Shown piece after piece: positions 47,304 to 57,700 of a stretch of 64,000 bases of DNA (position 1 is its first letter; every line of letters begins with the position of its first letter). A model generated the notes under the pieces. It was not told where the DNA came from. It saw only the letters and a list, made by a program, of their open reading frames with translations, and did no database searches. The position numbers and the translations under genes were made by a program. The DNA comes from Mortierella alpina (taxonomy: Eukaryota; Mortierellomycota; Mortierellomycetes; Mortierellales; Mortierellaceae): contig JANATF010000002.1 in the NCBI GenBank assembly GCA_029449245.1, forward strand, positions 558,001 through 622,000, read 5' to 3'.

Positions 47304-47372
47304 AGTTGTTGTTTATTGTCTGCCGAGGCAGGACTCCTTTATAGGTGTCCTGCCACGGGCTATCTTTACACT
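47304..47372. repeat. Dispersed hairpin-containing repeat, copy 2
   Basis: GTTGTTTATTGTCTGCCGAG followed by a perfect GGCAGGAC/GTCCTGCC stem around TCCTTTATAGGT. It is the partner of 32149-32220. Confidence 0.55.
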
Positions 47373-47474
47373 CAATGAACTTTGATAAAAAGGAAAGTGG
47401 TCTCCGACTAGAGAGGAACTGTCGCGTCCTCAGCCCTAGATGTCGCGTCCTCAACCCCTAGGTCAAGCCAGAGT

Positions 47475-47733
47475 TGTCACAGTATCATAGAATGCCCTCG
47501 TACTTCGCCATCCTACTTCGCCATCTGCGCCTCCACGCGCACCTGCTTCGCCCTCCTCAAAGCACTTCGCCTTTCCCTCACATCAGTATAAATACCCTCT
47601 CGCCCGTGTATAATAAACATCATCGGTTCCTGCCCCTTCCTCTTGTTCCCTAGTACTCCTGTCCACCCCCCCGGCCTCCCTCTTGTTCCTTGTATCCCTC
47701 GTGTCCACACCCTCTTGTCCTGTTGCTATTACA
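47475..47733. mobile_element. Solo LTR, 259 bp, with perfect 5-bp target duplication
   Basis: It begins TGTCACAGTATC and ends TGCTATTACA. It is flanked by AGAGT at 47470-47474 and AGAGT at 47734-47738. Inside, TATAAATA (about 47588) and AATAAA (about 47610) stand in LTR order, followed by CT-rich sequence much like that of the LTR at 39089-39427. No internal retrotransposon region remains, so it arose by LTR-LTR recombination. Confidence 0.85.
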
Positions 47734-47738
47734 AGAGT

Positions 47739-48216
47739 CGACAAATCATTATTTGGGTCAGGCTGTTGCTGTGTTACCCTTCTGATTTGACCCATGACCG
47801 TGGTGCGGCGCGCACCATGGCGCACCTCCCTTTAGTATAAATACTCCTTGAAACGTGTAGGCAAGTTTTATGGTAGGAAAGTAAGTGAGAAAAAGATGTC
47901 GGTCCACACTGACCACACGCCGGTATTTATACATGTTTATTGTTACTACAGAGATGTAATGTTGGGTAGATAGATAGGTGAAGGAGTCATTGCCAAGAGA
48001 TGGGTAGCGGAAGGCTATAGCCTGGCGCGTATCCTAACTTCTGAATGATTGGCCATGATCCTAATTCATTAGACGTTACGCCAATACTACATAGCATGGG
48101 TAACATCTTTCTGGTTCATGTAGTTCGTGCTGGCGAAGGTCCATGATTGGTACCTGGAGCCAAGCTTCTAGATATGACATTTTGTATCTTCTAGGCAAGC
48201 ACTTTCACTGTTTTGA
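47739..48216. other. Intergenic, diverged repeat only
   Basis: It holds a diverged copy of the left part of the 46886 repeat (about 47868-47945) and otherwise no recognisable feature. Confidence 0.4.
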
Positions 48217-48477
48217 TTGGACTCGTTGGTCTTTGTTAAGGAGTCTACGATAGTAGACGCGTTCGTATCTCTGTGTACTTACTACTGGACTCTGGTGAAT
48301 ATTGCACACCTATCGTATGGTCAGGCTTGTTATAATAATGATGACTGTCGGGAAGTTGGTAGACAATGCTGTTGTTCAGAGATAAAAATTTGTCTGAGCG
48401 CTCTAGAATGCCGAAATTTAGGCGGACATTGTCAACCATCTCCGGAATATTCTGTTGGTCATTTGATTTTACAATAA
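48217..48477 (+). CDS. Possible exon of a Cys-rich secreted peptide
   Basis: An open frame without ATG reads a hydrophobic stretch (AFVSLCTYYWTLVNIAHLS) and then ACYNNDDCREVGRQCCC ... LECRNLGGHC, nine cysteines in under 40 residues with CCC in the middle, a knottin-like look. The stop codon overlaps an AATAAA signal at 48474-48479. A start would have to come from an upstream exon that I cannot identify, so this may equally be a decayed gene. Confidence 0.3.
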   Translation: MDSLVFVKESTIVDAFVSLCTYYWTLVNIAHLSYGQACYNNDDCREVGRQCCCSEIKICLSALECRNLGGHCQPSPEYSVGHLILQ

Positions 48478-48706
48478 ACATTGCCCATTTTTTCGTGCTG
48501 ATATCGTAGCTTGGGTATAATACATAAGCCAGAGTTGCCATTAAGGATTTACATTGTTGTAGAAGAGTACGCCGACCATCATCATATATTTTTTTAAACG
48601 AAACGATAACATCACCACAAATGCGTGGCAGACAAATAGATTGCAACACATGCGGAAAAAATTTCATACTTTTTTACATCATTCTGGAAGAAAGTATCGT
48701 GTTTTT

Positions 48707-49138
48707 TTAGTGTGGATAGGAGGGAGCAAAGAGGATTTCCAATTTGATGCCGCTAGGGTCAGTGAAGAATATGGCATAGTACTCTTCCTTAGAGTAATGG
48801 GGATAAAACGCTGGCTTGTCAAGGATCACGCTCTTAGTAAAATCCTTGTTCAGCTCCTGGAATTCGACAATCTTGCTGTAGAACTCGTCAACAAGATCGT
48901 GGGACCCAGCGTAGAAGGCCAAATGGTGCAAACCCGGATTAGTCTTGTGGTGAGTTGTCTGGTTTCCTGGCTGGAGACAGATAACATTAGTGTCGAGGAC
49001 ATACGTAGCGCAGTCGGATCCATCATATCCTTTCTGATAACCCAAGAGGTCAACAAGCAAGAAGTTGTAGAATTTCTTGGACTTGTCAAAGTTCGCAACA
49101 GACAGCTCAATGTGGCTGACGACACCAGTCTTGATCAT
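48707..49138 (-). CDS. VOC-fold (glyoxalase/dioxygenase superfamily) protein
   Basis: A 143-aa protein. I chose the ATG at 49138 because the longer upstream frame has no ATG-supported, family-like sequence and runs into the leader shared with the peptide gene. Seen are SHIELSVANFDKSKKFY at the N-terminus, GLHHLAFYA in the middle and FFTDPSGIKLEILFAP at the end, which are the two beta-alpha-beta-beta-beta halves of the vicinal oxygen chelate fold with candidate metal ligands His9, the second His of LHH and Glu of KLEIL. Members include glyoxalase I, bleomycin-binding and extradiol dioxygenase proteins; the substrate is not predictable. Length is normal for a single-unit VOC protein. Confidence 0.8.
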   Translation of the reverse strand: MIKTGVVSHIELSVANFDKSKKFYNFLLVDLLGYQKGYDGSDCATYVLDTNVICLQPGNQTTHHKTNPGLHHLAFYAGSHDLVDEFYSKIVEFQELNKDFTKSVILDKPAFYPHYSKEEYYAIFFTDPSGIKLEILFAPSYPH

Positions 49139-49510
49139 GTACGTTTTCAGGAAGCAAAATATATGATACTTGGACAGAACAATAGGGTGAGTTAAGGATG
49201 AGCAAGCAAATTCTTGTGTCAATATAATCAAGAGCAGTCCTTGAAATATCAGAGATCCGGTCAGACCTTCTTGTGATCGTTCCCGTGAGCATTCTTGAAA
49301 GGGCCTGGGGCGCTCTTGCAAGGTTTCTGCGGGGGAGATGTTTCGTGTGACGACTCCTGCGACGGTACTTGCAACAGTCCTTGTATTTGTTTCGAGTGTT
49401 GCGAGTGTTGCGAGTCAAGAGTCTTGAGGTAGGATCAGATACAGTATGTGTCGGTGCAGGACGCTAGGTAGGTGCGACCTCTTTATATCGTGATGAGTGT
49501 CGTAAAAAAG
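49139..49510 (-). promoter_or_regulatory. 5' flank of the VOC gene
   Basis: It contains a TATAAAG box (about 49481-49487 on the minus strand) and the CTTGAGGTAGGATCAGAT block also present at 46261-46278 upstream of the small-peptide gene, followed by a similar TCTTG-rich leader. Confidence 0.5.
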
Positions 49511-49840
49511 CGAGAGAGAAAATAATCAGGGGGACGGTTAGGAATGGGAGAATTCCAGGAGAGAGATAACAAATCCGGTGTTACACCTTTCCATTTAGCA
49601 TGAATGAGAACGATCAAATGGGATGCCAAGAAGTTCAAGGTACGCAAGTACGGAAAGGGGGGACAGAAACATCAAGGGCACGCTGAGAAAAAAGGCGCAT
49701 GCTTGAAGAGGAGGGGTATCCAAAAATCGAAAGCTTACAGGAGAGCCACTGCAAAAAATAAGGGTATGCTGGAAAAGGAAAGTGATGTAGGGAGAGAGAG
49801 TCCGATAGGGTACACCGATAGGTGATGCTTCAAAAAGGTA

Positions 49841-50159
49841 GGCTCGACTCCAGCCCTCTCTGCTGTTGAAGGGGTCATTCTGCTCACCTTCTGCAGAGGG
49901 GCTGGGAAAAAACATATGAAATTTGAGTGAGAACCCAAAAAGGAAAAAATCTGTGCGCTTAGGGAGAGAAGTTCCTTAAATGCACGAAAAAGTTCCCTTA
50001 TTGCACGAACAAGTACCCTTATTGCACAAACCTTTCCTTAACTGCATGAAAAATTTCCTTTTTGGGTTCTCACTCAAATTTCATATGTTTTTTCCCAGCC
50101 CCTCTGCAGAAGGTGAGCAGAATGACCCCTTCAACAGCAGAGAGGGCTGGAGTCGAGCC
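49841..50159. repeat. Foldback element with 106-bp near-perfect arms
   Basis: Bases 49841-49946 and 50054-50159 are reverse complements with no mismatch that I can find. The 107-base loop contains four tandem 20-21 base units of the type GTTCCCTTATTGCACGAA. The arms run from GGCTCGACTCCAGCCC to AACCCAAAAAGGAAA. Confidence 0.88.
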
Positions 50160-50164
50160 TATCA

Positions 50165-50345
50165 AAAAGGGACACCAGCTTGGACCCATTCGACTCCGTC
50201 CAGGAAAAAAAATGAGCCTCTCCTCCCTCCCAATTTTGCGTGTGCAGGCGTGTGTGTCATGTGTCTATTCGCATATATGCATATATGCAAATACAAAAAT
50301 TCCGATTTTTGCGTGTGCCAAAAGTCGTGTGTACACGACTATTTC
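50165..50345. mobile_element. Truncated 3' end of a related MULE
   Basis: CATTCGACTCCGTCCAGGAA matches the last codons of the transposase at 45118-45137. It is followed by TATTCGCATATATGCA, CAAATACAAAAAT and GTGTACACGAC, a diverged version of the right terminal inverted repeat at 45200-45350. Nothing of the rest of the element is left. Confidence 0.65.
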
Positions 50346-50368
50346 TGTATACTCGTATTTTACAATAG

Positions 50369-50745
50369 CCTCGTTCAGTCGTCAAAATCGCCCTCTGATT
50401 CTGATGCTGCTGCTGAAGACTCCTGTGCGATCTAATTGGCCGGAACTGATAAAGTTCAACGTAAACGAGAAAAGCCTGCTGCCGGCATCGGTCAGTCGTG
50501 AAAGGAGAGCATCGACCATCGAAACTTCAACAAAAAAATAAATACACCCACGGCGTGCCTTTGTGCGCCTTGTTTGACGCCTGTGTAACCAATTGACCGA
50601 TGCTGGAAAGTGGATAGTCGCCAAAAAGTCTTTCAGAATCGGCATCGACAGAGCCCATTTACTTTACTTAACTGGCGACAAAGTTCGGCCTAAAAACTCC
50701 ATCAAAATCAGCATCGGAGGGCGATTTTGAGGACTGAACGAGGCT
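50369..50745. mobile_element. MITE with about 40-bp terminal inverted repeats
   Basis: Left end AGCCTCGTTCAGTCGTCAAA and right end (reverse complement) AGCCTCGTTCAGTCCTCAAA, continuing as AATCGCCCTCxGATxCTGAT. The ends abut TA on both sides, compatible with a TA target of the Tc1/mariner type. It is 377 bp long with no coding capacity. Confidence 0.65.
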
Positions 50746-50946
50746 AATGAGGTTACCTGGGACGATTCTTGCTAAGTTTCTGTGAGATGGTGCGACGGTC
50801 CGTATGAAGTCCCTGTGAACGCTCGTGGGGTGGTAGTTGTTGTAAGCGTAGCTGCTGCTTAGCCGAGGTTGAGCTTGTGGACATCCTCTAATGATCTCGC
50901 TACGAACTCTTGCTTCATGATCTCGTCCACTGCCAGAAAGAAGGCC

Positions 50947-51724
50947 AGCTCGCCCTTGGGGCGTGGCATGGACGGTACAGTTATGAGTACTGTGCACGGA
51001 TGCACTTCAAGTTGAGTCTGTGGCAAGTATCAAAGTCTACACATGTCGAGTCGTGAGCGCTTTAAAGTGCGTCTGCACACTTTGTGGAGGAGCAGTGTTT
51101 TGTTCGCCCTCTCAAGTCCGTCTCTGCTCCCACTCCACATAAAGTCAACACAGAACGCAGATTTAAGGTTCATGCATGACAACAGCACACGCGGCTGATG
51201 GGCCTGTAGTCAATGCAACCCAATGGATGCCACGTCAGAGGAACACGAACACACGCTGTGTACACACACCCACATGGAGTGTGGACCTTCTTTTCTGATC
51301 CATCGCCCTCGACAAAGCATGTGATGATGACAAAGCGCATTCGTGTGTTTGCTAGTCCTCTCGAATCAGGAGCATGGATGGCCGCAGCCTTGCTGCAGAC
51401 ATGATACAGACGATCGTATGCAATCAAGAAAAAAAATACGCCGTGGATTGTCGATTTCCAAATTGCACAACAAGGGGGACAAGGGATAGGTATAACATCA
51501 TCGGCCGAGGAATGTCTCCACGTTTCTCAACACTGCACGTCGTAGGGAACCATGCGCGCAACTACACTCTTGCTGACAAAGTGCAAGAGAGAACGCATGC
51601 ATCAACAGCCTCCAGAAAAAAAAGCACTTGTTGACTAGCTGTGCAGCAAACCATCACCAGCAATAACAGGAACAACGTGCTTACTGTACAATGACTCCTC
51701 TCTCTCTCTCTCTCTCTCACTTTT
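50947..51724. other. 3' flank of MED13 (source of the duplicated block)
   Basis: It is homologous to 27196-28016 throughout. A CT dinucleotide run lies at about 51693-51717. No gene of its own is recognised. Confidence 0.55.
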
Positions 51725-54700
51725 TTATTCTTGGACTAGTAACAGCACCCGGGACAGCCTCTCCACCAGCACCAAATGGTTGGGCAAGCAGTTGGTCTGG
51801 ACAGGCGCCGCCGACATGGACAGATACGATAATGCGTGGAACTGCTTCAAGATATCCCGCGTCGTGCTCGCCGCGACCGTGCTCTTGATCGTCCTGCCAG
51901 TACTCGTACCAGCCCCTCCTATGGCTCCCATACCAGCCCCTCCTGTTGCACCCCCTCCTGCTGCTGATGATCCTGCTTGATTCTGTCCAACAACAAACGA
52001 AGACGGCGATGAAATGGCGGGTGATGATCCAGGGTACTGCGAGCTACTGCCACTGCCTCCTGAAGGGCGGTACGGCTGATAGCCGGGCGTCGAGGTCGAG
52101 GGACTCACAGGAGTGTGCCGCTGCATATGATAAGCAGTCGAATGCTGCTGCTGGTAGGGCGATCCTCTTGCGGGCGATGATCCCTTGGCAGACGAACTGC
52201 CGCCGACCCGTCCATGGGTTCCCGGAGGCCCGGAAGCGGTATCCGTTCCCGACAAAGTCGATCCAGAGGTTGCTGTAGTTCGGCGATGCAAATGCAGCAG
52301 ATGAACTTCAACCCCGAGGGCCTCTAAACTGTGCTTCTCACGCATCACAGAGTTGGATTGGATCGGCACCTGGATGAGATACCCGGTGGAGAGGGGTAAG
52401 ACCACGTCGTTCCCTCTTGCTACTGACAACCCCTGATGAACGGGAGTTGTCAAAGTCGGATGAATCTTCTTCTCCTTAGAGTCGTCTTCAGAAAGGGTTG
52501 CAGGATCTTCGAGCTTAATGTCAGATTCCATATCCTGGTCCTGGTCTTCTTTATCCTCTTTATCCTGTCGACCTTCATCCTTGACAGGGGTCTTTGACAT
52601 GTCGTCGTCTTTCATATCAATGTCTTCCTGGAGGGGAACGCCTTCCGTCGCTTGGTCATTGTCTTCACTCTTGATGTGCTGCTGTTCCTCTTCCTTTGGC
52701 ATCACCATGGCTGTAGTCGGATTCTGACACTGTTCCAATCGACGCTTGAACACACCAGCAACAGCCTCCAGTCCTGCAGACTCTCGGGTCACAATCAGAG
52801 GCATGCGGTGGTTCAGGATCATGGCATACACCTGGCCCGCACTGTTCTCCAAGGTCTCGCTCCCAGAGAGTCCACCGATCCCGCCCATGGCTCCCGAACC
52901 TGCCGCTGCCACAGCCTGTGAATGGGCATTGTTATGACTGCCCAAGGAGGCCGAGCCAGCAGAGGTGCCAGCGATGCCAAGGCCTGTAGCTCCCGTGTGA
53001 TTGTTCCCACTACTGCCTCCTGACATGGGTGTAGCAGGGCCTGTCGATGGGACCTCAGGAGTCGAGACGCTGTTCGCCAAGATGGACTGTGCCAGTGGTG
53101 TCGATCCTATCAGCGGCGTGGCCGCGCCCAATCCTGAACTCTGCACATTCCCAAGACCCGCCGCGCCCGATGCTGAAGACGTACTGATTCCACTCGCGAT
53201 AGGCGTCAATCCAGAGGGTAGATATTCGGCCCCACGGCTATGAGGATACACTCGTAGGGGCGAGTCAATGTTGACAGCAACGATAGCAGTATGATCTGTG
53301 CCCTCTGTTAGCCGCGTCCACTCCTGTAGCTCCACCCGACTCATGAGCCCAAGTTTGCATACCACTGTCTTCCATGAGAAGGAGCCGCGCTTCTGATAAA
53401 TCAGCGTCCTCGCCCAGATCTCCTGCAAGCTACTAAGCAACAGCTGGTCAACGCGTCCAGTGCCGGACCCATCGCCATCAGCGCCGCCACCATTCCCAGA
53501 GTTCTTCTTCTCCTTACTGCCACTCTCGCCACCGTTGCTGTTCCTGCCAATAGTACTGCCGTTGCTTCCACGGTGAGCCTTGCCTTCGCCAGAATAGTAG
53601 GTAACAAGGACCCTGTTGGTGCCATCAGACATATCCAGCGCCATGTGCTCTAGCATCTCTCCTCGATGATCTGTCCATACACAGATCAGCCATCGTCCAT
53701 CCAGGCTGAACCCATATCCGACATGGAGTGTAGCCACGGGCTTGGGCACTGAATTGGGACTGTGCCTCGCGTCAAACTGAATGGTCGCCGGTGTTGGCTT
53801 GGCCAATGCAAACGAGGGCGCGTACGCATTGATCTGTGCCATGTTCCCAGGTGCATAGGTTGGTCGCTCCAGAAACATCTTGCACCTGGTGTACACCGTA
53901 AAGGCAATATCCTTGAGACCGAAGCGAAGGTACCCTCCAAAAGTGGATGGATAGAGCACATGTTGGATCGGCACCACCTGCATAACAAGCCTCTCGCGCT
54001 GCTGCTCCATGGGCGTCAGGAGCGATCCCAGGGCCGCTGTCAGGAACTGCGTCTTCATGATCGAAAAGCACCGGCAGAGGTCAAAATAGCCTGCACCATG
54101 AGAGAACGGGTTGATCATGTAGACCACTGTGTGTACATCCCGATGCTGTGATATGCCTCCTAGAACCGAACCCAGACGCTGACATCCATCAACATAGCTT
54201 CGAACCTGTCGTGCCTCCATAGCCTCCCCCTCCATAGCTGGTAGGAGCGGAATAGGAACCAGACCCGGTTTGTAATCCTGAAGTGTTCCTGGTTGGTGCC
54301 GTCCCAACAGCGACGTCTCAAAGACCACGCTCAGTTCCCGCCAAAACTTTGTGACGCTGCGCTCCATGTCCGCACCCTCGGGGTAGACGACAAAGTAAGC
54401 AATGGTTTTCTTGCTCGAGTAGGGCTCAAGACTAAGTTTCTCCCAAAACCGCAAGATGGTCGGCGCGGCCTCGAGCCATTCCTCATTGTGGCCAACGACA
54501 ATGTCCGGCGGCTGGAGCTGCACGAGTGCTGGTTCTGCTGGCTTCTTTTTCTTGACCTGGTACTTTCCATACTTGGAGGGCATTTGCTGAGCCTCCGCGA
54601 GCGAAAAGTAGTGGGACAACGTCAGTGGTCCCTTCATCACAACCGGCGGCACAATGTTGCTCTGGCTCGAATGGTGATGGTGTCCATGCAGCGCCCCCAT

Positions 54701-57700
54701 ACTCAGAGTCATTTCCTGCGTGGCCTCTGACGGTACGGGCAAGGCGACGGCGTTGTCAGACGGGTTGCCTCGTAATCGGTCAAAGAGCTCAAACATGATG
54801 CTTTTCATCTGCATCACATTCCGGAAAGACTCGTCGCCGAGTGATGGTACCGTAGCCACTCCTAAAAGGTCAAGTTCGAGCCATGTTAGTATATCCAAGC
54901 AAACGCTATCAAAGAAAACGCTCCTCTCCCGCTTCACAAAAACATGTAGCCACGCGTTACGCCAAATGTCGGTACCTCTATGCAAGAAATGACCCATAGT
55001 CTTGCGACGCGACAACATGACATGAAAGCTCTCGCCTTCAGAAATCTCGCCGCTGGTCCCTGTCACCTCATTCGACCCTGAGAAAGGGTAGTCGCCATAA
55101 ACAGCCTGCTCGCACAGTGTCTTGACTGCCTCCAGGAAATATTCTGTTGCAAGAGAATCCTGTACTGTCAATGGCTCATACACTAAAGCAGGTGGGGCGG
55201 ACGACAGGATAGCTGGCGTGAATGGCGTATCAAACTCGACCTCGGCATGATATGCACTGGCCGAGGGCCATGCTTTAGCAACAGAGTCGCGATCAGAGTC
55301 CTCTTCCAAGGTCTGGGATCGAGACGAGCGCTCAGACGTGTCCATGCCCACTATAGTTCCGATATCAACAGCAAGGTCCTTGGATGCACTCCAGACCGAA
55401 GCCATGACCTTTGCAGAGTTGAGATTTCGTGTGCTCCATGACGCCGCGCCCTGGCTGCTATTAGCACCTTCTATTCGTTTAGCAGAGCGCAGTCTATGAG
55501 CAGGTTGCAGGGTGCTGATGGAGCTCGAGCTGTCGTTGTCACTGTCGCTTGTTGAGGAAGACGAGGAAGAGTCATCGTCACTGCCGCTGCTAGAGCCCTC
55601 ATCCTCGCGCGTCGTTTCCAGTGGTGTGTGTAGCGATAGCGAGGATATTCCCCAGGCGGTAAGTGCCGGCACAGAGTAGCTGCGTCCACCCAACGTGCCC
55701 CTTTTGCTCTGAGCGTCCTGTTTCGTAACTGGAGATCCTGTACCAGAATGTTTCTGCTCTCCTTCCTTCTTCACCTCCTTCCAGTTAACACTCAGAGAAA
55801 ACTGCCTCGCCATTGGCTTCCTTATCCTTTCCTTGCGCACCGGTATGATCCACTCCTGATCCTTCCCAGGTTGGTAAAAGGGCAACATTTTTGAGCCTCG
55901 CGAGTCGAGAATGAGTGGATCCCGGAAAGAGGACCGCCTCCTCTTGTATAATCGCTTGTACGCATAGCGACCGCCAGCTTGGTATTTTGACACATCCACC
56001 ATAAAGTCTCCGACAATCTTGAGTGGCGAAAATGACGACGGTATATAGCTCTGGAGGGGCGAGTGGACATGCCTGACCATGACCGACGGAGTTCTCACCA
56101 GTGGTTGATCCGTTGGAATAAGCTGTAGCGGCGGTTGTGGGGAGGGTTGCTGAGGGTGCTCCAGATGCGATCCTGGCGCTTGATGCGACTGGTCTTTGTC
56201 AGACATGTCCCCTTGCAGTGTTGGCGTTAGTATGCCGCTGCTATGTGGAATCTGCCCGAGAATGAACTGGTCTGCGGATGGCGACAGACTGATGATCGAT
56301 GGTGTCGTTGCCAGTGCTACTTTATCACCCGATTCCGTCGGCATGGCTGTGCTTGCAGAGGCGAGGGATTCAAACCCTGTCAGATCCAGATCCATGTTTG
56401 CAAAAAGACTGTCGTCGTCCATCGGACTCGCTGTTGTCATCATCTTCGAGAAAGGATCTGGCAGTTCCGAGAAGGCGCTCATAAGAATTGTTGAAGAGAT
56501 GGATGTGGGCTCGGCAATTCCTGCCAGATTGGACGAGGTCATGGGTATACTACTCTGCAGGGTCTGCGAGTCGAAGGCGGCCGATGTGGCCATGGGCAAA
56601 GATCGAGTTGGCGCAGCGTTCCGAGGTTGCTAACAGCACGTGCAGCCAATGGTGTAACCATGTTAGTGGGGTGCCATGACCTAGTCAAGCGAGATCTCCC
56701 TGAGGGCATCAGGGCATAGATTGAAAAGTAAAACATACCTCATCAAAGTAACTAAAGTCATCCTTTGTCACCTCGCCCCAATCGTCCAAATCGTCCTCGT
56801 TTCCCGCTCCATAAAGCCCCATCATGGAGTTCATGTCCATGAGCCCTGACATCATGTCCGAGTTGTTTGCTGGAAGGTCGATCGGGAGCTGATAGGACGA
56901 GCTGTTCATGCTCGTATTTGCACTTTGGGTTTCTGTTTCCGTGGTCACTGCCTTGGCAATGCTGTCAAACTGATCAGCGTTGCTGTAACTCGATCTAATA
57001 AGGGTCAAGGCAACTGAGTTTAGGCATACTAAAATCGCGTGTGCCGTGTGTTTTCAGAAAATAGTAGCTTTTTTTCTCATGTCCTGGTAAGACCGTCCAC
57101 TTACTCTCCACCAGTTGCCTGTATTGACGCTGAATTGTTGCTCCAGGCAGCTTGATTCGATTCTTCCGGGGCCATTTCGCTAATACTGGCACTCCTCTGA
57201 ATGACCGATGTCGATGGTTTGGGTCTCTTTCGTATCCAGCCGTCAGTCTCTGCTGATGATGATTTGGCAGGTTTTGATGTTGCTTTTGATTTCGATACTT
57301 TCGATGGTTCTGAGGGCACGACAACGGTCGCTTGACTATTATCCGCTGCAGAAGGAGAGTCAGGCTCCTTGGGCTCTGCATTGGCACAAGAATTAAGCAC
57401 GATGGAGGTGAGATACGCGTATGGATCGGTGTAGGACCAATAGTCGATCCGGTTGGTATCATATGCGCCCGAACTGCCTACGCGCTTTGTGATTGCATCC
57501 TGCTGCTGCTGTAAGAAGGATGTCTGCAACTGCTGTTGTTGTTGCTGTTGCTGTTGCTGCTGTTGTTGCTGCTGTTGTAATTGAAGCTGCTGCTGTTGCC
57601 ACGCGGACGAGTTTGCCTTCAGTCTGTTTCTGGGCTCGGCCAACACGGGCGTATGCTCCGGGACTGCTTGAACGAGTTTAGGGACTGCGGGGGATGCAAT

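Noticed and set aside
48245-48667. 140-codon minus-strand frame opposite the Cys-rich region
   Set aside because: No ATG-supported start or family resemblance. The composition is what the antisense of the + strand frame would give.
49980-50541. Overlapping frames of about 150 codons
   Set aside because: They run through the foldback arm and the truncated MULE end, so they are composites of repeat sequence.
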